This document shows, piece by piece, positions 42,211-50,879 of a stretch of 64,000 nucleotides of DNA (position 1 is its first letter; every line of letters begins with the position of its first letter). The position numbers and the translations under genes are program-made. This DNA comes from Rhodanobacter ginsengisoli. Lineage in GTDB: Bacteria; Pseudomonadota; Gammaproteobacteria; Xanthomonadales; Rhodanobacteraceae. Below the pieces are notes generated by a model. It worked only from the letters and a program-made list of their open reading frames with translations, made no database searches and was not told where the DNA came from. The stretch is taken from NCBI RefSeq assembly GCF_042657065.1, contig NZ_JBHSNF010000001.1, forward strand, positions 744,001-808,000, read 5' to 3'.

Positions 42211-42579
42211 ATGTCCACCAAATTCTCGGCGTTCGATGCTGCCGAGTATCTCGACAGTGACGAAGCCATTGCCGCATATCTCAACGAGGTCATTGAAGAG
42301 AACGATTCGGACCTGTTTCTATCCGCGCTCGACGACATTGCGCGCGCGCGGAGCATGAGCAAGGTGGCTGAAGATAGCGGTCTTGGCCGCGAAAGCCTCT
42401 ACAAGGCGCTGCGCCCCGGCGCGAAACCGGGCTTCGTAACAATCTCGAAGATCATGGGTGCCCTCGGCGTGCGGATGGTCGTCAAGCCGGCCAAGGCCAA
42501 GGTCAAGCGCAGCACCATCGCGAAAACAGCCAAGGCTGCACCCAAACCTCGCCAGGCAAAGGCACGCGTCAGGGCTTGA
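42211..42579 (+). CDS. Antitoxin of the HigA-like addiction-module family
   Basis: 122 residues from the ATG at 42211 after AAAGGAG. The first 95 residues match putative addiction-module antidote proteins: FDAAEYLDSDEAIAAYLNEV, then a helix-turn-helix ARSMSKVAEDSGLGRESLYKAL and FVTISKIMGALGVRMVVKP. The last 30 residues are a Lys/Ala/Arg-rich extension not typical of the family. It should bind its own promoter palindrome. The cognate toxin is broken, so this may survive as a solo regulator. Confidence 0.88.
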   Translation: MSTKFSAFDAAEYLDSDEAIAAYLNEVIEENDSDLFLSALDDIARARSMSKVAEDSGLGRESLYKALRPGAKPGFVTISKIMGALGVRMVVKPAKAKVKRSTIAKTAKAAPKPRQAKARVRA

Positions 42580-42817
42580 TCTTGCGCTGTCCTGTCGCCC
42601 GCGCAGCGCTGGCCCCGGCGCTTTTTTCTCTCGCGTTACCGACCAGCTCGGCGCGGCAGCGTGTGCGCAACCCTCGCGGGCACGACAACGCACAAGTTGC
42701 GCATCGAGGCACGCCTATGGGAGCTGCCGCGAACGAGGTGGGTGGTACGCCGGTGCTTGCTGAAAGCGGTGTGGACAGTGCATGCCGGCGCGATTCGGGC
42801 GTCGGTGCAAAACCGGC

Positions 42818-43102
42818 CTAGGACGTCTTGCGCGTCCGCCGCGGTTTCGCCTGGGCCGCCGCGATCAGCTCCTGCAGGTAGGCGATGCCTTCTTCCTCGG
42901 GAAAGAACGCCACCACGTCCGCCACGGTCAGGTCATGGCGCTTGCGCAGCCCGAGGAATTCCTCGCGTGCCATCGCCAGGCGCTGGGCCGCGGCGGCTTT
43001 CTTGCCCAGCGGCTTGGCCGCCGGCGGCTGCTTTTCCACCTTGCGCTCGAGTCTGGCCAGTTCTTCCTGGAACTGGCGGAAGTCGTATTTCGAAGAGGTC
43101 AT
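42818..43102 (-). CDS. Small conserved-looking hypothetical protein
   Basis: 94 residues, not recognised. The N-terminal half is charged and helical (FRQFQEELARLERKVEKQ), followed by a Lys/Ala stretch. The C-terminal half has LRKRHDLTVADVVAFFPEEEGIAYLQELIAAA, and a basic end (RRTRKTS). The mixture of a short coiled coil and basic tail suggests a nucleic-acid or nucleoid-associated role, but nothing confirms it. No convincing ribosome-binding site precedes the ATG at 43102. Codon use matches the chromosome. It lies 70 bp downstream of the CPA1 antiporter gene, on the same strand. Confidence 0.6.
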   Translation of the reverse strand: MTSSKYDFRQFQEELARLERKVEKQPPAAKPLGKKAAAAQRLAMAREEFLGLRKRHDLTVADVVAFFPEEEGIAYLQELIAAAQAKPRRTRKTS

Positions 43103-43171
43103 GGATGCAGGGAAGTGTCAGGAAGAGGCCGGATTTTCGCACATGGCGCGCCGGCGCATGCGTGACCGGCT

Positions 43172-44551
43172 TCAGCCAGCCTCGGCGTCGGCGTCGCGCG
43201 CGTTCATCCGCGCGTGGCGCCAGGCCATCAGCGGCGGCGCGGTCATGCCATGCACCAGGATGCTCAGCACCACGATGGTGACGGCGATCTGCGCGGCCAG
43301 CATGGCTTGCGTCTTGTCCAGGCCGTGGGTGAGCGCATAGGCCAGATAGTTCAGCGTGCCGATGCCGCGGATGCCGATCCAGCCGATCAGCAGGCGGCGC
43401 GACTGCGGTGCCTTTGAGCCGAGCATGCCGATCCATACCGACACCGGTCGCACCAGCAGGAACAGCGCGGCGGCCATCAGCACGCCCTCGAGGCTCCAGT
43501 AGCGCGCGCAGGCCACGCCCGCCAGCAGCACCAGCGACGAGGCGATCAGGCGCTCCAGCGTGTCGCCGAACGACAGCGCATCGGACACCATCAGGCCCAC
43601 CGAGGCGGCCGGATGGTCGGCGCTGTCGCTGTCGCGGCGGTTCGGATTGATCAGCACCTCGGCGGGTGGATGGATGCCGTCGCCGCCGCTTGCCGCGTCC
43701 GCCTCGGTGAACTGCGGATGCGGATGACGGGAGACCACGTAGAGCTCGGCGCTGCGCAAACCCAGCCCGGCGGCGAACGCGGCCAGGAAGCCGGAGGCCG
43801 AGATCGCCTCGGCACCGGCATAGGCCAGCGCCATCAGGGCCAGCGCCAGGAAGTCGCTGGGCGCGACATCCCGGGACGCGCTCTTCAGCCGCGAGCCCAG
43901 CAGGCCGACCAGCCAGCCCAGCCCGAATCCCAGCGACAGGCCGGCCGCGAACCCCCACAGCACGCCCACCAGCAGCCAGTGCAGCGTCACCGAGGCGGTC
44001 AGCGCGCCGTCGGGCGACGCGATCATCATCAGCGCCAGCAGCAGGAACGGCAGCGCGAAGCCGTCGTTCAGGCCCGCCTCGCCGGACAGCGCCACCCGCA
44101 TCTGGTCGGCGTCGCGCGCATCGTCCACCGCCACGATGCTGGCCAGCACCGGATCGGTCGGCGCGATCAGCGCGCCGATCAGCAGCGACATGCCCCACGA
44201 CTGGCCCAGCCAGCCGTGCGCGATCGCGCTGACCCCGGCCACGGTCAGCAGCATGGCGGGAAACGCGAGGCGGATCGCGTCCCGCCACGCGGGATCGCGA
44301 AAGCGCAGGCGCAGCTTCAGGCCGGTGATGAACAGCGAAACCACCAGCGCCATCTCGGTGAGGTTGGCCAGCCACGCGCCGTAGCCGCGCAGATCGATAT
44401 GCACCAGGTCCAGCCCCCACGGCCCCACCACCACGCCCGCCACCAGGTAGATCGCGAAGTTGGTGATCGGAAAATCGCGGATCCACCCCGACAACAGCGA
44501 AGTCAGCAGCAGCAAGCCGCCGATGGCGGCGATCCAGGCAACAGAGTGCAT
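43172..44551 (-). CDS. CPA1-family Na+/H+ antiporter (NhaP-like)
   Basis: 459 residues, about twelve membrane segments. The sodium/proton exchanger domain includes LIAPTDPVLASIV (the ND/TD-type ion site) and GEAGLNDGFALPFLLLAL, the second conserved acidic motif. A charged loop at about 290-340 is hydrophilic and unusual in length (HPHPQFTEADAASGGDG...NPNRRDSDSADH). The ATG at 44551 follows AAGGGA. It should exchange Na+ or K+ for protons in pH or salt homeostasis. Not in an operon with known genes, though a small hypothetical gene follows. Confidence 0.88.
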   Translation of the reverse strand: MHSVAWIAAIGGLLLLTSLLSGWIRDFPITNFAIYLVAGVVVGPWGLDLVHIDLRGYGAWLANLTEMALVVSLFITGLKLRLRFRDPAWRDAIRLAFPAMLLTVAGVSAIAHGWLGQSWGMSLLIGALIAPTDPVLASIVAVDDARDADQMRVALSGEAGLNDGFALPFLLLALMMIASPDGALTASVTLHWLLVGVLWGFAAGLSLGFGLGWLVGLLGSRLKSASRDVAPSDFLALALMALAYAGAEAISASGFLAAFAAGLGLRSAELYVVSRHPHPQFTEADAASGGDGIHPPAEVLINPNRRDSDSADHPAASVGLMVSDALSFGDTLERLIASSLVLLAGVACARYWSLEGVLMAAALFLLVRPVSVWIGMLGSKAPQSRRLLIGWIGIRGIGTLNYLAYALTHGLDKTQAMLAAQIAVTIVVLSILVHGMTAPPLMAWRHARMNARDADAEAG

Positions 44552-45037
44552 GAGTGTCCCTTGAAACATGGATGGAGCCGATGCCGCCGGCGGAAGCCGC
44601 GCAGACGAGCACGACCGAGACGCGCCAGCCGACTCATGGCGCCGGCGCGAGGGGCAGTCTGGCATGGTGGGGATGAATGCTTGGTGGCGGCTGAATGGTT
44701 ACCTGATCCTCGCCTACGCACGGCCCGATGTCTTTGGCTGCATCGAATGCACCCACAATCACCGGATGCGACGCAGGGCCGGGCTTCGATACCGGGCAGG
44801 TCCAATCATAGGGCCGAAGTGTCTACCAGAGTCGGGCAAGTCCATGGTCTTAACTCAACTGTTCGCGAAAACGGGGTGGAACCCGGTTGCGACGATCCCG
44901 ACGAGCTGGTGTTCGAAACGCAAGCCCACTACCTGCACCGGTATCGTTTGCTGCTGCCCGCAGAGCATCGCGCCCGCCCCGTGGAACCGTACCCGCACCC
45001 GCTGCGCGTCGAGCCAATACCCTGATTCGCTCGACAG
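44552..45037. other. Intergenic region, no supported gene
   Basis: 486 bp. Open frames on the plus strand cross the region (for example the end of one at 45025 reading DPDELVFETQAHYLHRYRLLLPAEH) and look partly protein-like, but have no start signal and no match I recognise. They may be remnants of a decayed gene at the edge of the accessory stretch that follows. Confidence 0.4.
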
Positions 45038-45730
45038 TTAACCTAATGGCCCCATTATCTTTTCCAACTCGGCGAACATCCGCGAATTTGAATCGACGAC
45101 GCCGGCTACGAATCGTTCTCTGTCAAATGGCAAATGCAATTCTTGGCGTACATGTTCGATCAGGCTGGATATCAGCGGCGGGAATGCCGCAACTTCGTTC
45201 CTCCAAAGTCGTGCGATTTCCCTAATCGCATCTAGGTCGTTGCGTTCCTCTAATGCGCCGCGGGCCGCGATCAATCGGATATAGATGGTACCGAGCAAGG
45301 TCTGGACTTGTCGTGCCGCCTCAAGCGTTTCATCCGCCGCGACCGCTTGAAGCTTGGCGATCGCGCCGCCCGATTGTGCAAGTGTGTTCCGCGTATTTTC
45401 CTGAAGGTCGTGGATCGAAAGCTGCAAATCGACGAACGCGGCCAGCGCCAGATAATTGTTTTGAATGGCTGGCGCAACTTCCAAGAACACTTCTCGTTTC
45501 AAGTTCAGGCGCAGCGTTTCTCGTTCGTTTTCGCGATGATTTTCGAGTGCCTTTTGATCTTTTCGACGTTCAGCTTTTCTCGCCTTGCGATCCTTTCGTC
45601 GTGCCTCGCGTAGTGCCCAATAGAAAAGCCCTAAGGTCACGGCTTGGGTAAGCAGTATCGTCCACAAAGCAGAATGGTCAGCCGGCGCTGGTGCGGCTTG
45701 AGCGATGACGGATATCCAAGACGTTAGCAT
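45038..45730 (-). CDS. Unrecognised membrane-anchored coiled-coil protein
   Basis: 230 residues from the ATG at 45730; the adjacent GTG at 45733 is equally possible, and GGGGAA lies upstream. One membrane segment at about 22-42 is followed by a strongly basic helix (REARRKDRKARKAERRKDQK) and long helices to the end. No enzymatic motif is visible. The topology suggests a short periplasmic N-terminus and a cytoplasmic helical body. The DNA is clearly AT-richer than its neighbours, and the gene is isolated between regions without genes, which points to recent acquisition. Function unknown. Confidence 0.75.
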   Translation of the reverse strand: MLTSWISVIAQAAPAPADHSALWTILLTQAVTLGLFYWALREARRKDRKARKAERRKDQKALENHRENERETLRLNLKREVFLEVAPAIQNNYLALAAFVDLQLSIHDLQENTRNTLAQSGGAIAKLQAVAADETLEAARQVQTLLGTIYIRLIAARGALEERNDLDAIREIARLWRNEVAAFPPLISSLIEHVRQELHLPFDRERFVAGVVDSNSRMFAELEKIMGPLG

Positions 45731-46114
45731 CACAGTACGATTCCCCGATTGCGTGTGAGCATTCTATGGCGTTACAGGCCGCCAATGCTTTTACTGTGCG
45801 CCGTGGTGGCCGCCGCATGGCATCTATGTGTGACGCCTACACGATGGTGTGTTGTTCGCCGCCACCTCGCACGCTAGGCAGCGGGCGGGCTGAGGCCGCC
45901 TCGCGAGTCAGGCCCAGCCGGCAGGAGTCGGGCCCGAGCCGGCTGAGGAGGGTCATCGAACCGATGACTGGGGTGCAGTGCATGCAGGCTGCTCTGTTAC
46001 CTGGTGACTGCAAAGCTCCGGCAACCCCGGAGCTTTTTCTTTGCGCCGTTCACCCGATCCGGGCACGTGGCGTGCTGGCCTGACCCTATCGAAAGGAATG
46101 CTAGGCTTGCCGGT
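45731..46114. other. Region between two orphan genes
   Basis: 384 bp with no supported protein gene. A clear plus-strand intrinsic terminator sits at 46012-46038 although no plus-strand gene precedes it, so a small untranslated transcript could end here. Near-direct copies GGCCCAGCCGGC and GGCCCGAGCCGGC-like occur around 45910-45945. Confidence 0.45.
46012..46038 (+). terminator. Orphan intrinsic terminator
   Basis: Stem AAAGCTCCGG (46012-46021) with CCGGAGCTTT (46027-46036), loop CAACC, then a T-rich tail TTTTTCTTT. No plus-strand coding sequence ends upstream within 1.4 kb, so it either ends an unannotated RNA or is a relic. Confidence 0.75.
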
Positions 46115-46864
46115 ATGTCGTCCCTCTTGAATCTCGACTTGCCCGACGAGTGGCCCGACGCCTTGAAGGCCACGCTCGCCGACGTGCGCCCCGTCATGCG
46201 CGCGTGGGAGCTGGACTTGCCGACAAAGAGTGCCGCCGACTTCGATCCCGCGATCACTGCGCTCGGCAACGCACTGCGCCTGTACTCCGTCCGTGGGTGG
46301 CACTGCACGCGCCTGACAGAAGACGAGGCGGTCACAGTGCAGAGGGACGGTTTGGCTCCCTTGAGTGCCGATCTGATCGAACGGCGTATCGCCACCCAAG
46401 TGCAGCGCGGCACATTGCCGGCGGCTGTGGGCGACATTTTGCGCGCTGGGCATCAAGGTTCCGCGCACAACCGCGCCGGCATGATCTGGTTTTGTTTCTT
46501 CCCGCCTTGCGAAGTTAGCGAAGGTGGCCTCTATCGCCTGTTGAGTTATTGGGGTGGTGAGGCGATGTATTGGGCACACGAGGCGGACGCGACCGTCGCT
46601 TCTGCGTTGCGCCAGCTTGGCGCGCCGTGCATCGTCCAGGCCGCTGTGCCCGTGGCTTGGCTGTCGGGTACGTTCTCGGCGGCAATGTCCATTGCGCGTC
46701 GCGATCTGATCCACCACGGCGAAGTTGTCGATGAGCCTGTTCGATTTGAGGCGCATGCAACGTGCGCGATCCCCGGCGACTGCGTGGAGGCAGTGCATCG
46801 GTTCCCCGACGCGCGCTTCATTGCGCTGTCTGGCTGCGACACTTGGCGTACCTCGTTGCGGTAG
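46115..46864 (+). CDS. Unrecognised protein, possible ADP-ribosyltransferase-like fold
   Basis: 249 residues from the ATG at 46115; start uncertain. No family is recognised. A stretch at about 58-82, LYSVRGWHCTRLTEDEAVTVQRDGL, resembles the opening strand-helix of H-Y-[ED] ADP-ribosyltransferases (the H-x-T followed by an I/V..-GL helix). A Y/W-rich segment (GLYRLLSYWGGEAMYWAH) near 155-172 could supply the tyrosine. This is weak. Cysteines and acidic residues are scattered without a metal motif. The gene lies in the AT-richer stretch beside tRNA-Phe, typical of acquired or defence-type cargo. Confidence 0.65.
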   Translation: MSSLLNLDLPDEWPDALKATLADVRPVMRAWELDLPTKSAADFDPAITALGNALRLYSVRGWHCTRLTEDEAVTVQRDGLAPLSADLIERRIATQVQRGTLPAAVGDILRAGHQGSAHNRAGMIWFCFFPPCEVSEGGLYRLLSYWGGEAMYWAHEADATVASALRQLGAPCIVQAAVPVAWLSGTFSAAMSIARRDLIHHGEVVDEPVRFEAHATCAIPGDCVEAVHRFPDARFIALSGCDTWRTSLR

Positions 46865-46982
46865 GCGAATGCCTGCGCGCGCCCGGCAGCGCATCGGCGC
46901 ATGCTGGTGACGCGGTGAATACGTCCTGCGCATGCTGCCCGTGGACATGCCGCAATTTACCGGACGCGGGCCGGACCCAACG

Positions 46983-47008
46983 AAAAAGGCCACCCGGTGA
47001 GGGTGGCC
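46983..47008 (-). terminator. Terminator of tRNA-Phe
   Basis: GGCCACCC (46988-46995) pairs with GGGTGGCC (47001-47008), loop GGTGA. On the minus strand the stem is followed by five T (46987-46983). It starts 17 bp past the tRNA 3' end. Confidence 0.88.
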
Positions 47009-47025
47009 CAAGACGTTGCTATGCA

Positions 47026-47101
47026 TGGTGGCCGGGGACGGAATCGAACCGCCGACACGGGGATTTTCAATCCCCTGCTCTACCAACTGAGCTACCCGGC
47101 C
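47026..47101 (-). tRNA. tRNA-Phe (GAA)
   Basis: 76 nt including an encoded CCA. The acceptor stem GGCCGGG pairs with CCCGGCC. The anticodon arm reads GGGGA-TTGAAAA-TCCCC with anticodon GAA. The T-loop reads GTTCGATTC. The sequence closely follows the E. coli tRNA-Phe pattern. A terminator follows. It marks the border between accessory and core genes. Confidence 0.97.
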
Positions 47102-47182
47102 GGAAACTGGCAACCACTGGCGACCGCGGGGGCTGCCGATGTTGCGTGGAGCCGCGCATTAGACCGAATGCGCGGCGCTTCG

Positions 47183-47461
47183 TCAAGACTCGGGGTCGGG
47201 CGGGGTGAAGCCGGCGGCCTGGGCGACGTCGCCGCCGAACAGGAAATGTTCCATCTGTTCGGCGAGGTATTTCCGCGATTTCGGGTCGAGCGGGTTGAGC
47301 CGGTATTCGTTGATCAGGGTGGTCTGGTGGGCCAGCCACTGCTGCCAGGCGGGCTTGGAAATCTCCGCGTAGATGCGCTGGCCGAGCGGGCCGGGCCAGG
47401 GGGCGAAATCGAGGCCTTCGGCGTCGATGTCGAGCTTGCTGCAATGGATGGTGCGGCTCAT
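47183..47461 (-). CDS. yggX: YggX-family Fe(II)-trafficking / oxidative-damage protection protein
   Basis: 92 residues from the ATG at 47461 after AAGGAA. It matches YggX throughout: RTIHCSKLD with the conserved Cys near residue 7, GLDFAPWPGPLGQRIY, ISKPAWQQWLAHQTTLINEYRLNPLDPKSRKYL and EQMEHFLFGG. It helps protect iron-sulfur proteins from oxidative damage. It lies downstream of mutY on the same strand with a 70-bp gap, a neighbourhood conserved in many gammaproteobacteria. Confidence 0.96.
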   Translation of the reverse strand: MSRTIHCSKLDIDAEGLDFAPWPGPLGQRIYAEISKPAWQQWLAHQTTLINEYRLNPLDPKSRKYLAEQMEHFLFGGDVAQAAGFTPPDPES

Positions 47462-47531
47462 GGTCGGGTTCCTTGTCGGCGCGTCCGGGTCGGGCGCGGC
47501 CGGGGTGAGGGGTGCAGTCTGCCGCATGCGC

Positions 47532-48578
47532 TCAGTGCGTGTCGTTGATCTGCAGCAAGAGTGTGCGCACGGGCGCGGGCAGGCCCAGCGCGTTCAGCTC
47601 GTCGGCGCTGCACCAGCGCAACTGCGGATTATCGGCGATGCCGTGCTGGGCTGTCGCCCGATCGAACAGCAGCGGTTCGATGTTCAGCCGGTAGTGGCTG
47701 AACACGTGGGTGAACGGGGGCAGCGTCTGCGCGTCGTCGATCCGCGCATGCTGCTGGGCGAGGCGCCAGGCGCCATCGGGGTCGGTCGCTTCGGGCAGGC
47801 TCCACAGGCCGGACCAGACGCCTTGCGGGCCGCGCCGTTCCAGCAGCACGCGGCGGTGGCTGTCGCGCAGCACCAGCATCACGGTGGCGCGGGTGGGGAT
47901 TTTCTTCGTCGCCTTGCGCCCGGGCAGTTGCGCGGTGAGATCGTCGCGCCGGGCGACGCAGTCGGCGGCCAGCGGGCAGGCCTCGCAGCGCGGGCTTGAA
48001 CGCACGCACACGGTGGCGCCCAGGTCCATGATCGCCTGGGTGTAGTCGGCGACGCGGGCGGACGGCGTATGCGCTTCGGCGTGCAGCCACAGCTGCTTCT
48101 CCACCGCGGCCTGGCCGGGATCGCCGTGGATGCCGTGGTAGCGGGTGAGCACGCGCTTGACGTTGCCGTCCAGGATCGGGAAGCGCAGGCCGTGCGCCTG
48201 CGCCAGGATCGCGCCGGCGGTGGAGCGGCCGATGCCGGGCAGCGCGATCAGCGCGGCGAGCTCGCGCGGCAGCTCGCCCTCGTGCTGCGCCACGCAGAGT
48301 TGCGCGGCGCGGTGCAGGAAGCGTGCGCGGCGGTAATAGCCGAGCCCGGACCACAGCGCCAGCACGGTGTCCTCGTCGGCGGCGGCGAGGTCGCGCAGGG
48401 TCGGCAGCGCGCCGACGAAACGCTCGAAGTAAGCGACCACGGTGGCGACCTGGGTCTGCTGCAGCATCACCTCGGACAGCCACACCCGGTACGCCTCGCG
48501 CGGGTGTTGCCACGGCAGGTCGGTGCGGCCGTGCTGGTCGAACCAGCGCAGCAGGCGGCGGGCAAACGTGTTGCTCAT
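47532..48578 (-). CDS. mutY: A/G-specific adenine DNA glycosylase
   Basis: 348 residues. Catalytic Glu in SEVMLQQTQV, helix-hairpin-helix LPGIGRSTAGAI, catalytic Asp in LDGNVKRVL, and the iron-sulfur cluster motif C-x6-C-x2-C-x5-C (CVRSSPRCEACPLAADC). A NUDIX-like C-terminal domain (about 225-345) recognises 8-oxoguanine. It removes adenine mispaired with 8-oxoguanine. The start codon at 48578 overlaps the stop of the AsmA-like gene by 4 bp. Confidence 0.97.
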   Translation of the reverse strand: MSNTFARRLLRWFDQHGRTDLPWQHPREAYRVWLSEVMLQQTQVATVVAYFERFVGALPTLRDLAAADEDTVLALWSGLGYYRRARFLHRAAQLCVAQHEGELPRELAALIALPGIGRSTAGAILAQAHGLRFPILDGNVKRVLTRYHGIHGDPGQAAVEKQLWLHAEAHTPSARVADYTQAIMDLGATVCVRSSPRCEACPLAADCVARRDDLTAQLPGRKATKKIPTRATVMLVLRDSHRRVLLERRGPQGVWSGLWSLPEATDPDGAWRLAQQHARIDDAQTLPPFTHVFSHYRLNIEPLLFDRATAQHGIADNPQLRWCSADELNALGLPAPVRTLLLQINDTH

Positions 48579-49639
48579 GGCCGGGGCGTGCCGGCCGGTT
48601 TCGCGGTGGCGGGGGCGCTGCTGGCCGGGGCCGGCACGCTGTCGCCGGCCTGCAGGGTGAGCCCCTCGATATGGACGCTGCCGGTGTCGATCGTGGCGAT
48701 CTGCGCCGAACCGCTGCCCGGCGGCACGGCCAGCTGCGGCTGCTGCGGGTCGCCGAGCCGGCTCCACCAGCGCGCCAGCGCCAGCGGCGGCAGGCGCAGG
48801 TCGGCGTGGTTGTCCGGGCCGTCGAGTTTCAGCGCCAGCAGCAGCGGGTTGTCCTGGTCGGCCGGGGTCAGCACCAGCGAGATGTCGTACTGCCCGGCAT
48901 CGGCGTGATCGAGCTTGCCGACGAGCCGGGCCGAGGCGTCCGCCGCACCATGCCAGTGCGCGCTGCCTTCGAGCGCCAGCGTCGTGGTGCCGTCCTGGGA
49001 CAGGTGCAGGGCGATCGCGTTGAGCTGCAGGATGTTGCCTTCGATCCGCGGCGTGGCGGACAGCCGCAGCCGCCACGGCACGCCGCCCACCGTGGCGGAC
49101 AGGTTGAGCGGGAACGGCTCGTCCGAGATCAGGTTGCCGGCATCGAGCGAGACGTTGTCCAGCAACACGGCGTTGCCGCGCACCAGACTGCCATGCGTGA
49201 TGCTGACCCCGGTCTCGATGCGCGGAATGTTCGGCGGGCGGCCGGCGGGCTGCGCGGGCAGGGCGGACAGCCAGGCCTGCAGCGCATCCAGGTCGACCCG
49301 CGGCGAGTCGATCTGCAGTTGCGATATCACGGTGGGGCCGCCCAGCAGGGTGCGCCACGGCAGCGCCAGCTGGCCGCGGGCGGCGAGCAGGATCGGGACG
49401 TTGGCGCCCTCGGCACTGAGCGTGATGCCGCTGAGGTCGAGCGCCGGGCGCGGGAACAGGGTCGGGCTGGCCGGGCTGGCCAGGTTCAGCTCCAGCCCGG
49501 CCGCTTCGGCCTGGGTCTGCAGCATCGCGGTGAAGCGCTCGGGTTGCAGCAGCAGGTAGACCGCGATCACCGCGGTGAGCACCAGCGCCAGCCCGAGGCC
49601 GCCGAGGGTCAGCAGGATCAGTCGCAGTCGGCGCGACAT
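48575..49639 (-). CDS. AsmA-family protein
   Basis: 354 residues. One N-terminal membrane helix (about 5-32) is followed by a periplasmic beta-rich region of the AsmA type: FTAMLQTQAEAAGLELNL, FPRPALDLSGITL and GVSITHGSLVRGNAV. A low-complexity Ala/Pro tail ends it. AsmA-like proteins are linked to outer-membrane lipid transport and assembly. It is shorter than full AsmA (about 600 residues). It is translationally coupled to mutY, an arrangement found in other Xanthomonadales. Confidence 0.88.
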   Translation of the reverse strand: MSRRLRLILLTLGGLGLALVLTAVIAVYLLLQPERFTAMLQTQAEAAGLELNLASPASPTLFPRPALDLSGITLSAEGANVPILLAARGQLALPWRTLLGGPTVISQLQIDSPRVDLDALQAWLSALPAQPAGRPPNIPRIETGVSITHGSLVRGNAVLLDNVSLDAGNLISDEPFPLNLSATVGGVPWRLRLSATPRIEGNILQLNAIALHLSQDGTTTLALEGSAHWHGAADASARLVGKLDHADAGQYDISLVLTPADQDNPLLLALKLDGPDNHADLRLPPLALARWWSRLGDPQQPQLAVPPGSGSAQIATIDTGSVHIEGLTLQAGDSVPAPASSAPATAKPAGTPRP

Positions 49640-49662
49640 CGACTCAGGCCCGCCGGCGCGAT

Positions 49663-50805
49663 TCAGTCATGGCCGCTTTCCCCGCCGCCGAGGCTGGCCG
49701 GCAGCAGGCCGTCGACGAAGGCCTCGGCCTCGAACACGCGCAGGTCGGTGGCGGTTTCGCCCAGCCCGACATAGCGGATCGGCAGGCCGAACTCGCGCGC
49801 CAGCGCGAACACCACGCCGCCCTTGGCGGTGCCGTCCAGCTTGGTCACGACCAGCCCGGTGACGCCCACGATCTGGCGGAACTGGCGGACCTGGTTGACC
49901 GCGTTCTGGCCGGTGGTGCCGTCGATCACCATCAGCACCTCGTGCGGCGCGTCGGCGTCGATCTTCTTCAGCACGCGGGCGATCTTGCCCAGTTCGTCCA
50001 TCAGCCCGCCCTGGGTGTGCAGGCGCCCGGCGGTGTCGGCGATCAGCACGTCGATGCCACGCGAACGCGCCGCCTGCAGGGCGTCGAAGATCACGCTGGC
50101 GGCGTCGGCATCCTGGCCCTGCGAGATCACCGGCACCTGGTTGCGCTCGCCCCAGGTCTTGAGCTGCTCGACCGCGGCGGCGCGGAAGGTGTCGCCGGCG
50201 GCCAGCATCACCGCCTGGCGTTCGTCGCGCCAGCGACGGGCCAGCTTGCCGATGGTGGTGGTCTTGCCGGCGCCGTTGATGCCGACGACCAGCACCACGA
50301 ACGGCTTCCTGCCGCGCACGTCCAGCGGCCGTTCGACCGGCTTGAGCAGGGCGACCAGCGCCTGGCGCAGGGCGGCCAGCAGGGCCGGGGCGTCGGCGAA
50401 CTCGCGCTTGTGCATGCGCCTGCGCAGGTCCTCGACCAGCTCGGTGCTGGCCTCGACCCCGACGTCGGCGGTGATCAGGGTGGTTTCCAGCTCGTCGAGC
50501 AGCTCGTCGTCGAGCCGCGGATGGCGCACGAACAGGGTGCTGAGCCCGCGCGCGAACGAGTTGCCGGACAGGCGGTCGCGCCAGCTGCGCCTGGCCGCGG
50601 CGGGCGGCTCGGCCACGGCGGCGGGCGCGGCCGGCGCCGGCGCGTCGGCCGGCGGGGTTTCCACCCGTGTCGGGGCGGCCGGCGCCGGCGATTCGTGCAT
50701 CGGTGCCGGGTCGCGGGCGTCCGGCGCGGCAGCGTCGGCCGGCGTCGCGTCGGCGGGTTGCTCCGACCCCTTCCCGGCGGGCTTTTTCTTCCAGAACTTG
50801 AGCAT
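49663..50805 (-). CDS. ftsY: Signal recognition particle receptor FtsY
   Basis: 380 residues. An Ala/Pro-rich acidic A domain (about 1-72) leads into the N domain (LLDELETTLITADVG) and the G domain, with P-loop GINGAGKTTTIGKLA, AGDTFRAAAVEQL, DTAGRLHTQ, TKLDGTAKGG and GLGETATDL. It is the SRP receptor at the inner membrane. Divergent from rsmD, as in many gammaproteobacteria. The A domain is short. Confidence 0.97.
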   Translation of the reverse strand: MLKFWKKKPAGKGSEQPADATPADAAAPDARDPAPMHESPAPAAPTRVETPPADAPAPAAPAAVAEPPAAARRSWRDRLSGNSFARGLSTLFVRHPRLDDELLDELETTLITADVGVEASTELVEDLRRRMHKREFADAPALLAALRQALVALLKPVERPLDVRGRKPFVVLVVGINGAGKTTTIGKLARRWRDERQAVMLAAGDTFRAAAVEQLKTWGERNQVPVISQGQDADAASVIFDALQAARSRGIDVLIADTAGRLHTQGGLMDELGKIARVLKKIDADAPHEVLMVIDGTTGQNAVNQVRQFRQIVGVTGLVVTKLDGTAKGGVVFALAREFGLPIRYVGLGETATDLRVFEAEAFVDGLLPASLGGGESGHD

Positions 50806-50879
50806 TGCGGCCGTGATTCAAAGACAATGGGCGGCATGCTAACACTCCAACCTGTACTGGCCGCTGAGGAACGGCGGCC

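Noticed and set aside
44568..45041. Possible gene of about 157 codons between the CPA1 antiporter and the coiled-coil gene
   Set aside because: No ribosome-binding site, poor composition, overlaps the antiporter promoter and no recognised motif; kept only as a possible remnant.
47026..47101. Integration (att) repeat of the tRNA-Phe 3' end
   Set aside because: No second copy of the T-arm/acceptor sequence was seen within the window and there is no integrase gene, so no island boundary is claimed.
45953..47113. Minus-strand open frame running through the tRNA-Phe gene
   Set aside because: Its start reads VAQLVEQGIENPRVGGSIPS, the well-known false translation of a tRNA; it also covers the real plus-strand gene at 46115-46864.
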